From Parelaphostrongylus tenuis (Eukaryota > Nematoda > Chromadorea > Rhabditida > Metastrongylidae), in NCBI GenBank assembly GCA_019055375.1, contig JAHQIW010005374.1:310001-374000 (forward strand): a DNA stretch of 64,000 bases, written 5' to 3'. Shown piece by piece: positions 1 through 12,187 of this stretch; position 1 is the stretch's first letter; each line of letters opens with the position of its first letter. The notes under the pieces are model-generated. The model worked only from the letters and a program-made list of their open reading frames with translations. It was not told where the DNA came from and did no database searches. A program made the position numbers and the translations under genes.

Positions 1-350
1 TTCGAGTATTACAGTTTCTTATGTGGGCTTTTCCTATTGGAGGCATAGATATTAGTTGTCTTTATTTTTACTCTGTTACAAACCTCCACCATGTCCAAAG
101 ATACAATCAAAGATCGTGTTTTTATTGCGTCTTTATTAGAGAAAGGGCCTTTCACAGCGAACTGCAGTCGATGAAATCAACGAAGTTGAATGGGAAGGCG
201 CAACAAGCAAATTAATTGCTAGACACTGGCTACTTTAAAAAATAGTTATTATTGTTTTTGTTCGGAATTCATGCAAACATTTCAATTTTTTGCAAGTGCA
301 TCGGAGCTTTTTTCCCAATCTAGTAAAGATTATCACTACCTTCGCTCGCG

Positions 351-596
351 TTACTCAACATCATACATTGCACCGATGCTAAAGAGTACTTTCTTCACCC
401 AATTTCTTTTCTTGCATCTTTCCTCGCAAACGTTTTTGATTTTGCATATAGCTTGGTGTGAGAATTTGGCATTGGTAAAGAATTGCGCCAAATGTTGATC
501 GAGTAGATCTATCCTAGTGTTACAATGCACTAGCACCTTCTCAGGTGTTCTCACAGTCATTTTCCATTCTTTGCCGATCAGTTTTCTCTTGACAAT
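351..596 (-). CDS. Terminal exon, unidentified basic protein
   Basis: The exon follows a canonical TTTCAG acceptor on the minus strand and reads 81 codons to a stop without interruption. The product is basic and Lys/Cys-rich, with KEWKMTVRTPEKVLVHC near the start and a CEERCKKRN cluster near the end. No membrane segment or known domain is recognised. A shorter overlapping plus-strand frame (271-498) lacks splice support and was left out. Upstream exons would lie beyond the microsatellite at 640-735 and were not found. Confidence 0.5.
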   Translation of the reverse strand: MVKRKLIGKEWKMTVRTPEKVLVHCNTRIDLLDQHLAQFFTNAKFSHQAICKIKNVCEERCKKRNWVKKVLFSIGAMYDVE

Positions 597-629
597 CTGA
601 AACCAGTTTCCTACGTATTTCTATGGATA

Positions 630-735
630 TCTAAATATACGTATGTACATATGTACATGTACATATATATATACACATGTGCATATATGTACATATATAT
701 ACATATATACAAATACGTATATGTACATATATATA
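630..735. repeat. TACATA/TATATG microsatellite
   Basis: Imperfect alternation of TACATA, TATATG and TATATA units over about 100 bases. It separates the exon ending at 596 from the GC-richer block that follows. Confidence 0.9.
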
Positions 736-740
736 CCCGT

Positions 741-1100
741 CCTCACTGTTAGTGCAAGCCTCAACACAAGAAGACTGTGTTGGTTCAGCTGTTTTGTTTC
801 GTGAAGCCCCGTGGTATGCTTAACCGAGGCTTCCGTAACTCAACACCACATTGGAGCAATAGCTGGCCTTTGTGGATTAGAGGGAGATTAACCACCTTAT
901 GACTAGTAGCTACCAAGATGGCAGTCGTTCGATAACGGCTTACTCTCAATTGGGCTTTCTGGGTGGAAACGTCGAAAATCCCTCTCAGCACAGGTGGTCC
1001 CGCTGGTAGGTTGAACTCTTGCTGAACTTCGCAGTCCGACGTCTCAACCACCTGTTAGCCACGTTGAGGCGGTGAACCATTTGTTATAATCTATTTATAT
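741..1100 (-). other. GC-richer block with an 88-codon open frame
   Basis: This stretch is clearly more GC-rich than its surroundings. On the minus strand a frame stays open from 1051 to 785 (start of track MVETSDCEVQQEFNLPAG) and a second frame is open over the same bases. No domain is recognised and no clean splice sites border it. It may be a fragment of an unrecognised repeat or retrotransposon rather than a host gene. Confidence 0.3.
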
Positions 1101-1204
1101 TATATCCGGTTCATACATCCTCTCAGAAGGCTTGCGAACAAGATTTGCTTCCACGTCGAAACATATATTAATCATATAACTTATGTAATATGTATCACGA
1201 CTTT

Positions 1205-1700
1205 TCATTTATCTACTCTTATTGTCGAATGCATGTGGTGCGGTCAGCGTGCACTCGGGGCACACAAAGTCGATGGTTCCATTGCGGCGGTGAAAATAGC
1301 ATCGACTGTTTTCAAAACCTCGCAATAAACATTCAAAATGATTTGAAAAAGAGTATTTAGAGCCTAAGCGAAGTTGGTACGCCAAGGCCATACACGCGCT
1401 TAGGCTTTAAACATTCTTTTTGAAACTATTTTGGATGTTTATTGAGAGGTTTCAAAAACAGTCGATACCATAGACCAGTTTTGCTCTACCAGCCGAGATC
1501 CATCAACTGAGAAGTGGTGATGGACCACTGTCATTGTACACTAGTGCCGTCACCACATAGGCCTCCCTCCTTGTTACAATGCAAGACCTAACGTGGAGTT
1601 TGGGTAGCTGACAGACCTCCGAAACATGCATGTATGGCCCTGGTGTACGAATCTCGCTTAGGCTTCAAACATTCTTTTCAAAAAGGTCATATAACTGCCG
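1205..1700. repeat. Dispersed repeat in two orientations, with a SINE head
   Basis: A unit containing CTTAGGCTTTAAACATTC and a GGTTTCAAAAACAGTCGAT-like block occurs three times: minus strand near 1310-1391, plus strand near 1397-1465 and again near 1650-1690. At about 1226-1290 lies a partial tRNA-like head (GTCGATGGTTCC) matching SINE family A. Short open frames here (1209-1391 -, 1634-1843 +) come from the repeat. Confidence 0.5.
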
Positions 1701-2060
1701 GAATTTTTGCAGAAAGTTGCTATATCTTCTATAAAATCGATGGTTGGAGCTTCGGAAGCTTCGTTTTCCTGAAAGCGTATGCGTACCATTTTATACCATA
1801 TCTAATTACTCAGTTAATATTCACATATGCAGGGAAAATCTGACGCAAGAAGCATTTTGAATGGCTACTTACTATATAGAAACCACCGTTCAACAACTCA
1901 TATGGGAAACGTTATTGGTGTTTTGTCACATACTATCAGTAACAAATCTCATTCATATTAGAAAATCCACCTGAGATCAAGTGCCATATCACGTGTGACG
2001 TTTAGTCACTTTCCTTATACTTGTAAATTGAATCTTGAAATTTATCCATTATCCTCAAGA

Positions 2061-2360
2061 GGTGGAGCGCATGTGGCGCAGTGGTTAGAGTAGCTCTGCT
2101 CACGAGATCAATGGTACGATCTATCGCTGATGACCCACCAAGCCATCCATCCCTCCGGGCTCGGTAAACTGGTAGTAGACTAGTCTCCGACTTGTCTGGG
2201 AGGATAAGCAGCACTGACTAGGCTCAGCAAGAGGCCACCGCGAGTCATTCTAAAGGCCAGATATGCATTCAACCACCTCAAACGAAGTTAAAAATTGAAG
2301 ACGAATGCATGGCGCATCCATCAGGGATTGATCAACGCCAAAAGCTTCATCCTTTTTTAT
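2061..2360 (+). mobile_element. tRNA-derived SINE, family A, copy 1
   Basis: About 300 bp sharing its whole length with 11886-12187 and 36025-36323. The head has a tRNA-like A box (GGCGCAGTGGTTAGAG) and a decayed B box. The body ends with the block GACGAATGCATGGCGCATCC and GATTGATCAACG, followed by a T-rich tail. Promoter boxes plus a non-coding body are the hallmarks of RNA polymerase III SINEs. It is not a tRNA gene, since the cloverleaf cannot be completed. Confidence 0.75.
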
Positions 2361-4298
2361 CCTCAAAAGTTTACCTCGCTGACGCTTTTGATATGTGACC
2401 AAAGATTATCTCTACCACCTTAAAATCTTCATCATTATGCTTTCTTTCCTGAGTAGATTTGAAGGAGTACCTATCCAACCTTACAATTTTTCATGTTCTT
2501 TCATGTAGACCGAAGGTGTGCTCTACTCAGTTCTCCTGTGTGTGTACATTAGCATTTATGGTACAGGAAAACAGGTAATTTTACCTAAAGTCACGTAGCC
2601 TCCTTTCCCACCATTGAGCAGATCACGCAATCCTCTGCTTCAAAAAATTGCCATAATTCATGTTGAGCTTTAGTGAACGTTTTTGTCATTCAAACGTAAT
2701 ACAATTCTGATGTCTTTTGACGTAGTATAAACGTAATAAAATATACAAAAAATAAATATTTGCTACATGTAGTTCCTACCATCAAATTTTCACAGATCTC
2801 AAAAATCCTATTTCAACAAAGTTTTTGGAACGCTTAACGCAAGTACAGCGCTCGCCATTGTCAACAATGTATTTGAGGTTACTTCTTGAATAAAATCTAA
2901 ATCGTTCAGTCCTTTCGCTGTTCGGAATACAAATCTCGCGGATAGAGACACAAAAAAGAGTCCAGTGCCACAGGTTAAAACTGAGAGTTTGCTGGAATCA
3001 ATTCCGAATACTTGCTTCCTGATGGCAAAATTGCGGAGATATCAAAAACATATTGATTCTACCTCAATTAAAAAATTATGGATCTTTTTGCTCAAAAGGT
3101 AACCACTTTCGAAGCCTGTCTTTTCGGTGGATAAGAAATCTCCGTAATATTGCTAATAGTTATTAAAAAACCCAATTCTCTGGTTAGCGTCCTACATGGC
3201 CGGTTTCAGAAGAATCTTCTCATAGCGCTGTGGCATCTATAATAGAATTGTGTTTCACACGCATGACGCACTTATTGTTTTATCTCGCTTATATTCCACT
3301 GGACAAAACTCCTTCCTCAAACTGCTAGTACTTTTTTGACATCATTAGTCTCAAAGAACTCAAAAATTTGTTTGATTATTATAAAAACTCTTTTCGTAGC
3401 GCTGTAGGAGGAACAAAGGAAATGTGTTTTATACCTCGCCGGACAGAGCTCTTAAGATCAATAGTAATCAATCGCTAGTGTAAGCACCACTTATTTCAAC
3501 GCAGAGCTTATTTTCTCAAAAAATCGTTTCACTGTAGTTTAGGAGGGGAAATAAGATCAAATTTCACATATTCGGCGCTCTTGTTTACCGGCCAATCTAC
3601 GCTTCGAAAGGCGGGGAGATCCGCCGATGGCCTGGCGCATTAGACATGCGGAGTACAACTTGTTATTCAATTTGGAATGTTTTCTTCGTTTTGGAACAAA
3701 CTCTATAACTAACTGTTGACTCAGATGCTAACTTCTAACCGGACTGAACTACAATTACTATGATCAGCGATATGTTTATAAATTTCATAAGGAATAAAAT
3801 AAACGCAATAAGAGTTCGTCCCTCAGAGAGAGGAGTAAAAAGACTTTACCCAACCATAAAACGAATAGAAAACATAAGGCATATATTTTGAACATTTCGA
3901 CAGTATAAATATCGATGAAAAGTTCACAAAGAAAATAGCTAGCTATTTCCAACATACCAATCAATCTAACAAGTTCTACTGATGACGTCAAGTACATGCA
4001 ATAGTTAAAGTGTGAAGAGAAAATTAGCGTTCTGTCCTACATTTTTTCATGGTGCATATTAGAGATTTACATGAGACAGAGCACAGGATCTGATTCGCCC
4101 TTTCTGGGTTTTTTCATGAGCACCCTGACTTGAGCGAGGGAAACAATGTAGGTGTTTTCCAGATTTCGAGCATTCACTTCGTCAAAGTTCACTTCACCGC
4201 TTTTCTCTTTGAGCTATCGCATGCGCTCGTCATATAAGTGGCACGCTTGTGCTCTTCTTCGAAACTGGTTTTTTATTCTATGGAATCATAAAGAATGA
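2361..4298. other. No confident gene; one possible 66-bp exon
   Basis: AT-rich, largely non-coding. At 2509-2574 (+) a short stretch flanked by ATGTAG and CAGGTAATT could encode a hydrophobic segment (VLYSVLLCVYISIYG), but another frame is open there too. A minus-strand hydrophobic frame at 3785-3997 (70 codons) has no convincing splice sites. Both are too weak to call as genes. Confidence 0.4.
3200..3590. repeat. Three diverged tandem units of about 170 bp
   Basis: Related blocks begin near 3215 (CATAGCGCTGTGG ... GTGTTTCACAC), 3395 (CGTAGCGCTGTAGG ... GTGTTTTATACC) and 3530 (CACTGTAGTTTAGG ... AATTTCACAT), each followed by similar A/T-rich sequence. They are an old, diverged tandem array of unknown origin. 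Confidence 0.45.
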
Positions 4299-4475
4299 AT
4301 GTCTCCCGAGGATATGAACTGCGAAGTCCACTTCGATGTTGGAATATATTTAAGTGGAATAGATGCTGCAAGCATGTCTATGAGAATTTCTCGCTTCTTC
4401 AACAAGGATCATCCAAAGAACATCAAAACTGTAAAACATTTCTCTGATTCTTGCTTTGAAGATTGTACAAAATGA
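4299..4475 (+). CDS. Candidate exon, unidentified 58-codon frame
   Basis: An ATG-initiated frame of 58 codons (begins MSPEDMNCEVHFDVG) with protein-like composition and two Cys-containing segments near the end. A possible donor (GATT/GTACAA) lies at 4464, so the frame may be the first coding exon of a gene continuing to 4831-4974. That link is not proven because phases do not match directly. No domain recognised. Confidence 0.35.
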   Translation: MSPEDMNCEVHFDVGIYLSGIDAASMSMRISRFFNKDHPKNIKTVKHFSDSCFEDCTK

Positions 4476-4830
4476 AGAGCTAAATCTGTGAGGTATCTTT
4501 GCAATCATTTATAAACCCAATATGGAAGGAAGGAGAGAACGGAAGAGAAAGAACCTACGAAGCCTTCGTGGGCAACAATGTGTCACACTGAACCATTAGT
4601 CGTCTGCTTATTCGTTTTACTGCTGGAAGTATGTATTTCGATTGTACGGCACAACTCATTGACTTCGAGTGCATGAATTTTAGTGCAATGGAATAAGAAT
4701 AAACTTTCACGTTGCTGACAAAATGATAGTCTCTAACAAAGATTGTTTTGATGTACTAAGCAGGATATATGTCACTGAATTTTACATTGCAAAAAAAGTA
4801 TTAGACTTTCAGGTGATGACAAGGTTTTAG

Positions 4831-4974
4831 CTGCACAGTAAACAAGAAAAGCAGTATGAAGTGTTGAGTGAAAGATCTAGGGACAGTGCTCCGTTTTTAC
4901 TAGCTATTCGACGCAATGAAGGAGGTAGATTAGGCTCATTTGAAGTTATTGCATACAGCGACATTTTGCCTTGA
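4831..4974 (+). CDS. Terminal exon, unidentified protein
   Basis: It follows a good acceptor (AAGGTTTTAG) and reads 47 codons to a stop. The product is charged in its first half and has a short hydrophobic core (SAPFLLAIRRNEGG) before GSFEVIAYSDILP at the C-terminus. No family recognised. It may share a gene with 4299-4475. Confidence 0.45.
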   Translation: MHSKQEKQYEVLSERSRDSAPFLLAIRRNEGGRLGSFEVIAYSDILP

Positions 4975-5010
4975 AGCTTCATTCCTTGTTAGCCATACTT
5001 TTCATAAGCT

Positions 5011-5220
5011 TTGAATGCATATAGTGATGTAATAGATATACGCTCTTATTTTCACGATGACGTGGGTACATTCACTGCAAAAACGACGGAAATGCTGTTT
5101 ACTGTGCTTGGTTCTCCCAAACTTCACATTATCGAGGAAATGCTAAATTCGTGGAATGTTCCCAATGCCAGAAATGCTAGCGTTAGTTACAGTTTATTTG
5201 AAACCGTTGTGCTACCTTAA
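5011..5220 (+). CDS. Candidate open frame, 69 codons, unidentified
   Basis: Protein-like composition (SYFHDDVGTFTAKTTEML, then GSPKLHIIEEMLNSW), ending just before two other short open stretches around 5238-5310. There is no strong acceptor and no upstream exon was found, so it could be a pseudogene remnant related to the exon just upstream. Confidence 0.3.
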   Translation: MNAYSDVIDIRSYFHDDVGTFTAKTTEMLFTVLGSPKLHIIEEMLNSWNVPNARNASVSYSLFETVVLP

Positions 5221-5310
5221 CCTCTGTCATTTTTCAAGATATCACCAGTTTCCGGCCGAGAAAACCTATTAAAGAAGGCGATGAAATTGTGCGAACAATA
5301 AAATGCTAGT

Positions 5311-6350
5311 TTCCCAAAGAAGTATTGAGTTCTTCAATTGGAAACTCCTAACATGGTTTTACTGACCACTATCACAAAATGAATGGCGTTTTGGGTCACA
5401 TACATGAATGTTACAGATAGACTGAAAGTGCATGCAATCAAGAAGATCAAATTTTCTACAAAAACTCAGTGAGAAATGAAACTTTCAGATTATGAAGTTT
5501 GAAAATCAAAGGAAAAGAAAAACCACTGCAGCAGGGTGGTGGTGTGGTCAGCTGCTTCGTGTCGGCAACAAGTATTGAAAAGAAAAACGACGCGCATTAG
5601 AAATGGAAGAAGTCTCGTCATCTAATGATGATTAAAAATATGGCTTGGTAGTGCAGAGTACTTACAGGAAGAAAGTTTGTAGAAATAATTGCGTTTAAGG
5701 TTACACTTGCGCATTAGATAGATTGATTATGAAGTGCCAAAAAGGTTGTATACTCAGGAGATATCAACAGAGACCGATTACTAGCAAACTTATCAAAATG
5801 AAGGACCTACCGATTGTTTGAACTGATTATTTTGATTGTTATTTACACGACCCGTCAACATAATTTTTTTTTCAAGTTTGCGTATCCTAATACTTTTAGC
5901 ATTCAAATCGTTTTTCTTCCTCTTGAATGAGATAGAATACTGGTCGAGCATGTTTCTTTATAGTCTCGAAGATAGTCTGGTTATTCTATGGGCTTTCTAG
6001 CTGAGTTTCCGAGAATTTTGTTGTAAGGTGATAGCTCATGATGGGTGTCGTTTTACTGGTACTTAGTTGTTTTGCAAATGTTGAAAAATTCCACTGTCGT
6101 TTAGTCATTCATTCACCGCTCTCTCATGTCCGGAGAAGTTTGTTTCAAAAAATGATTCTCAAAATGAAACACATTTGATAGCTTGGAAAAAAAATTCTCT
6201 ATGTAACCTTAGAAAGAATTACGAACCAGTGTAGCGCATAAACGATACTGCTTACTGTTATCACTAACTGTGAAGAAAGAAATCGTCACTAACTATTACC
6301 ATAAAACATAAAACCTGCTATATTCAAAGAACATTTATTGCCCTAAAAGA
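5311..6350. other. No gene seen
   Basis: AT-rich sequence with only short, uncoordinated open frames on both strands; no repeat family recognised. Confidence 0.5.
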
Positions 6351-6356
6351 CAAGCA

Positions 6357-6524
6357 CTACAGAACAAAAAACAAATTTTTCCGGTGTGACCCGAATTTAT
6401 CATGGAATTCCTCTAAAGAATTTGAGTCTATGCCATCCGAGCTGCTGTCCATCCGGAAGGATCTGGCAAGGCAGTAAACACTCATTCGATCACAAAAATA
6501 GGCACCTGTTAGCGGGAGCGACAT
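6357..6524 (-). CDS. Small ORF or terminal exon, 55 aa
   Basis: An ATG at 6524 opens a 55-codon frame with a Ser/Asp-rich middle (MDSSSDGIDSNSLEEFHDKF) and a basic end (SHRKNLFFVL). An in-frame stop lies just upstream of the ATG. An AG dinucleotide inside the frame could instead be an acceptor. No signal peptide or domain recognised. Confidence 0.4.
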   Translation of the reverse strand: MSLPLTGAYFCDRMSVYCLARSFRMDSSSDGIDSNSLEEFHDKFGSHRKNLFFVL

Positions 6525-7184
6525 GAAAATGTGCTATTACGACTGTCTCAGGATCACAAAGTAAATCACGCTCTATCAGCGCATTCAATTTGTCAGCGAC
6601 GAATAAAAAGATGATAGATCGTTAAGTTTCGCGAATTCCACAGCTAAATCTGACCACTTTTACGGATCACAGTTATAAAGGAAAAGGTAACAAATGAAAG
6701 AAAGAAAACGAATCGTTCAAGTGCTCGAGATCTTCATCAGGAGTAACCATTCTATCATACACAGATCTCGGAATTATTATTAAGGAAAGCAACGAAAGTC
6801 GGATTAATCCATGAGAATTTAGAGATAATTCAGGAGCTGATCGATTTTTGTTCCATTTTTAGATTCTATTTTCTACCTTCTAAAGCTTCGAAAAAGAATG
6901 TCTCGGACAAAAGAAACAACTCAGAAATATTGAAAGTTGTCGGCGCTAAGTGGGCTTAAATTTATTAAACCACTTAGATCTCAATCCTTGCTCACTACAG
7001 CTGACGTTCATACTACTACGAGCAAAAATGATTAACAGCCTTCTCATCACCTCATATCCACGCCGTCTTCGACAGCATTTTTTCGAAATCACTTTATTTA
7101 ATATATCGTATTAATCCTACAACTTGAGATTTATTTTCGAACAAGTTCAGTTTATTTTGCTTTATATATATTTTCTTCAACAAG

Positions 7185-7359
7185 TTTATTATGGAAAATC
7201 ACTGTCCCCCGTGATGATGAATGGGTTTCGGCCTTTGCATCATTCGTGAGCGGTCGGATTTTCTTTCCTAGTTCTACTTTTGATTCCGACTCGAGATCAT
7301 CTCCGAATCAGCAAGTAGGAAGCCCGGCCAAGGATCCATCGCCGAAATCCACTCCTTGA
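7185..7359 (+). CDS. Terminal exon, Ser/Pro-rich tail
   Basis: The frame reads through ITVPRDDEWVSAFASFVSG and then a Ser/Pro/Asp-rich tail (SSTFDSDSRSSPNQQ, PAKDPSPKSTP) to a stop at 7357-7359. The tail resembles a disordered cytoplasmic C-terminus. The acceptor (CTTCAACAAG) is weak, and the frame stays open further upstream, so the exon start is uncertain. Family unknown. Confidence 0.45.
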
Positions 7360-10300
7360 AAACGACATCGTGAAAACCTGAAATCACCCTTGCAAGGTCA
7401 CGTCAGGAAACAGGGAATATCATATGCACGAATGCCAGCACGACCATCATTATACCATTTGCAATATGTGCTGAGGTCTGTACAACTAGTGAAGACGGAC
7501 CATCCAAGTATCTAACTAAGTAACTATATTGATAAATCAAAGTAGATGGTTGATAGAGAATAAATGAAATAGGCGATTAACTCTAACTGCAAGAAATTGA
7601 AGTAACTAGATGCAGTCGCTCAGCATAAAGAATAAAACGTTTGACGTCAGTCAAACACACAAGTATACGCTATGCGTTCCACTCCATTCTGTGCACAATA
7701 GAAATGATTGGATGTACTCTATTCGAGAACCTGAGAGCGTCTTTCCATATATCAGAACAATGATTTTATTCCTCGAACACTCTGATTTCAAACTGCTAAC
7801 CTCGGAGGCATAGAGCTAAGGTTGGCCCAAGGCATAGGATTGAATAATCGATCGTGTGCTTATAACAGGGTAGTACTAGCGACTGCGCCGCAAGCCCTTA
7901 TGACATTCTAGTAGACGAAGTAATCTGTGGAGAGTTGAAAATGCGAAGATGTACACCCACGAAAGAAACTTGTCCATCATATCGGATTTCAGCAGAAATT
8001 GGAGCACGAAACATGCGTGTAATGACCGAACTATTCCCGCGACAAGATGGATATGTTACACAATGATTTCTCCATAACCTGAATAAATAACTTACGCTAA
8101 TCTACCACAGAGAAGAACGCTCTTTGCTGGAAAACAGGCGCGTACGTACAGTTTTTTTTACGAAGGTTCGCTACACCTATATTTTCTTGATTTTGAAATT
8201 TTTTATTTTTTTTCTGCTTCAGTTAAATACCTTACACTTGAAGATCACCAAAAATTTAGAAACTACGCGTGTTTCTCCAATTTTTTTTTGCAAAAATTGG
8301 ACCGCTCTTATCTATGGATATCTAGGATAGTGTTTAGCTCATTCACTTAGTGTATGTAGTCTAACGACAACTCATTTTCTCTTGACTACGCTGTAAAAGT
8401 ACCCATTTTGCGTGGAGAGCTATCATGAACACTTTTCTTGTAAATTGGTAAAAATGAGAAGAAAAATTTGATAGTCATTATACTCACCGAGATAGCGGAA
8501 ACCTTAGTTAGCCATGCCACATTAGGAATATTTCTCTATATTTTTCAGCCAGTGATTCATAAGATCACAAGTTATAGCACAAGTTGTATGGGTGACGAGT
8601 GGATTAATTATTTCTGATGTTCAGCAAAATCTCATAAGTCAAATTTAACGTTTTTTTTCTTCCAACCCAGCATTACGGGAAACAGGAGGAAAAATAAGGA
8701 TCAAAGAAGAGCTATCATAATTACCACCCATGTCGAGCATCATTTGGAACAGGTGCAGTCACAATCAGGGCAAGTAATGTTCACCGAAACCAATGATACA
8801 TTAATAATGGAATTCCTTAATGACGAAGATATTTTTTAATCGATAGTTAGATATGAATGGAAGTGAATGCAAAGGGAATGGTGTCAAACTTTACAATGTG
8901 AAGTGGCATAGTTAGCATGAAAACACTTCTAAGGTCGCAGAAACACTAAAAAGTGATTACAACAAGCAGACCAGGCACTTACTAGTAGAGCTACGAAAAG
9001 GATGAATATATAAGAGCGTTCGTTGTAGAGCAGCATGATGTCCCTGGAAAAATATTTCTACTGATAGCAATTATGCAGTTAAGTAGATTTGTTGTGCATA
9101 TATCATATAAGCAGTTCTAAGCACAGCATGAAATCGACGATTGATCAATAATTCTTACTATCATTACTAGAGGAGCCTGGGCGGTTCATGAAGCTAATTT
9201 TCACTCTCTCTCTCAAAGGACGTAAAGGAGTAGAAGCCATTTGAACCTGACCTGAGTTCAAGTGACACCTGACGGATTTCACGGTAGAGTCATTCCTTCC
9301 CGATATCCTTGTTACTCCTTGTTACCTTATACGCCTGCATTACATATCATGTCGGTGCGAGAAGTGCTACTCTCAGAGATGATGTAAAATTTACGTATAT
9401 TTTTTCGATCAACCCTACTCGGCTGATTAATGCTCTCGTCCCTTTTTAGAGTGGAAAATTATAACTATATTTGCTGCGAGTTTAGTGAAGATCTTGGAAT
9501 GCTCAAGAGACAATGCTTGGTAGAGCAAAGATTTTAAGAAAAATCAACGTATCAAAGGTTCAAAAATGTTTCTTGAAAAAAGGAATTGTCAAATTGCCTC
9601 TAAAAGCATGAGAAGACGCGCATTCAAATGAGCTCAAACCACAAAAAATGGCCGACACCTAAAAAAGTTACAAGCATTTTCTCAGGACTTTTTCCCGAAC
9701 CTATTAAAAGAATAACGTCTACCGTCAAGCCACTTGATGAATAATTCTAGGCAGTATGCAACATTTTTTTGAACTGACTACTCAACTATTTCATGGAAGA
9801 AGCTTTGCGTTCATAATTGAAGTTCATAGTCAAGACGAGTTTAGCTCAAAAGGACGAGTGTGTAGGAATTACGTATGACAGTTGTAAACTGAAGTGTAAT
9901 GTGGTAATAATGACATGTAATCAATCAATCGTTATGGAAGTCATTATGAAAGTACATGAAATTAGTACAGGCGGGTCTGACTCAAAGCATTGCCCACTAT
10001 GACACGATAAGATTTATTGAAATCTTGTCCTAGTGATTTGAAAACAAATTCCCATCGCAATCACTTCAGTTTTGGGACTATAAGGTAAACTTAGCCAGCT
10101 TAACCACTGCTCGATAGAATGCCCTCAGCTGATAAAACAGACAGCAGATCCTGAAATGATATTCTAAATAGTATGTGAAGACGGCAATGGGTGAGGTTCG
10201 CAAAGCAACATGCGAATGTCAAGTGAACAGTTCGTCTGAGTATTGCTGTTAATAAAATGCGACTATGACGTCCTAATTTTAGTAAATCATTTCAATGATC

Positions 10301-10947
10301 TCCTAAAATAGTTAGTCAGAATTCTACAATATTCTCCAAACGAGAAAGAACAAATAGAGGAGTGTAAAATGATGCGAAATTGCGAAAGTGAACAGAAATC
10401 GGGATCATTGCCACAATTTTCAATTTTATCACAGCAATAATACTTCTTTAGGAAAGCACAACACGATGTGTGAAGATAAAAGAGAAAAAATCTATATAGA
10501 TAGGTATTAGGTATTTAAGATAATTCTATGAATGGAACTCAATATTTTGGACTCTATGAAATCTTTTTAGAAAAGATTATCTTCTCCCATCAATTGTTAG
10601 GCAAAAACTTGTTAGAATAGAAATTGGGTGGAGACTAAACTACAAAGAATTCGAAACAAGGAACATCACTGAGACTTATAGAGATTCCACTCAACACATT
10701 ACTCGCCGGAGGAAACAATTCAGAACCGCCTACGAAATACTGTAAGACCGTTTATGTGGACTGTCAGAGGTTCAGAATCAGAGTGTATTGTGTAGTATGC
10801 TTTAAAGGCATAAACGAGCATGAGTTCAGGCACAATAATTCAACAGATCTTTCGTATTACATGACGTAAATGGTAAAATAAAAAGTAAAAACAGCATAAG
10901 CAAAACGAAGAGACCACTTGCGCCTTCATAAAACAATGTCTCGATGA
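7360..10947. other. Mostly non-coding; SINE-like patch and one weak ORF
   Basis: AT-rich sequence. Around 9175-9330 a patch with GGGCGGTTCATGAAG and GAGTTCAAGTGACACC resembles another tRNA-derived head. A 61-codon plus-strand frame at 9817-10002 has four cysteines but no signal peptide or splice evidence. Nothing else is supported. Confidence 0.4.
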
Positions 10948-10951
10948 AAAG

Positions 10952-11136
10952 GTCGAAAAGTCATAGAAGTACTCTCCGGTGCACATAGCACAAAATTGCC
11001 CAATGTTGACAACGTGGAAGTGATAACCCCATCCGAATTCGAGGCACGAGTCAAAAGTGCCAGCACAGATGTCCAGACACCAGAAATGAATAGAAGGGAA
11101 GAGTGTTTGAACATCACAGATACTAAGACACGCTGA
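10952..11136 (+). CDS. Terminal exon, unidentified acidic protein
   Basis: A frame without ATG runs 61 codons to a stop at 11134-11136, with strongly protein-like content (VIEVLSGAHSTKLPNVDNVE, then ITPSEFEARVKSASTDV). The phase is 1 from either of two nearby AG dinucleotides; the polypyrimidine tract is poor. Longer ATG-started frames on the opposite strand (10840-11139, 10926-11117) are its shadows. Domain unknown. Confidence 0.5.
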
Positions 11137-11885
11137 CATTTTTACCTTCGAAAGAGAGGAAACGTGTGGTCAAAAAGCACACCTTGTCCAAAAGTGTTAC
11201 GAAGATTCAATGAGTTTCTGCTTGCAAAAGTGGATAAATTATTGCTTTTCAACGACTATGCTATTACCAAGTGGTGACAAATACTTTATTCGGCTAATGT
11301 TTTAACGTCGACAATGGAAGTGAAAACCCACAAAAACGATGGGCTACTGTAGAGAATTAATGTGAATCGTCGACCTTGGAGTAAACGAAGTCGTCGGAAG
11401 TTATTCAGATAAAATTTCTATATCAATCTCGTAGTATATGCTAATTCATAGAAAAAACTATTACTGATCGACAATACTGATGTAAAAGGAATGCTCGTAA
11501 CCAGAAAGATCTGAAAATAAAAGCAGGAAACTCCAGGAGCTCTCCGATATTCAGTTGTCTGAAATGAAGCTTGGAAACTTTCTCTCAAATTGGTTAACTA
11601 AAAAATTTGCGACGAAGCTAGTTTTTTGGCAGAGACGAGAAATTGTCCGTTGATAGAACAGCAGAGAGCTATAGAGAAAAGACTATACTATAGCGCCCTC
11701 AATGGCGCATGTAGCGTTTATAATTTATTCTTCCTTATTGATATCCTCTTATTATTGAAATCCTCTTCAAAATTTCTACTTACAAGATGGAATCGCACTT
11801 GTGCAACTGCATTGTTTTTCGAAATTTAACCATCGAAGACACAAAGCAATGAACTCGTGGAATTGTCAGTTCTATCGTTCTAAAA
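11137..11885. other. No supported gene
   Basis: A 67-codon plus frame at 11626-11829 starts at a GGCAG boundary but competes with another frame and shows no domain. Otherwise AT-rich. Confidence 0.4.
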
Positions 11886-12187
11886 TAGAACTCGTGTGGG
11901 GCAACGGTTAGAGGTGCTCTATGTTGCACACAAGGTCGATGGTTCGATCTCGACCCCACGGCTCACCAAGCTATCCGTCCTTCTGAGGTCTGTAGACTAA
12001 TACCAGAGCGGTCTTAGACCTGTGCGGGAGGATAAGCAGCACTTACCCGATACAGCGTGAGGCCACCACGAGTAATTGTTGAGGCCACTTATGCATTCAA
12101 TCACCCCAAACGAAGTTTAAAAAATTTAGGACGAATGCATGGCGCATTCCTCAGATTGATCAACGTCGAGAGCTTTATTCTTTCTCA
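11886..12187 (+). mobile_element. tRNA-derived SINE, family A, copy 2
   Basis: Same element as 2061-2360. The B box is intact here (GGTCGATGGTTCGATCTC), and the A-box region (GGGGCAACGGTTAGAGG) is recognisable. The 3' body (GACGAATGCATGGCGCATTCC) is followed by a T-rich end. Confidence 0.8.

Noticed and set aside
1..230. Possible transposase N-terminus (KDTIKDRVFIASLLEKG)
   Set aside because: Only a short stretch, frame broken within 30 codons, no terminal repeat seen.
10840..11139. 99-codon minus-strand Cys-containing frame
   Set aside because: Antisense shadow of the plus-strand exon 10952-11136, whose composition is far more protein-like.
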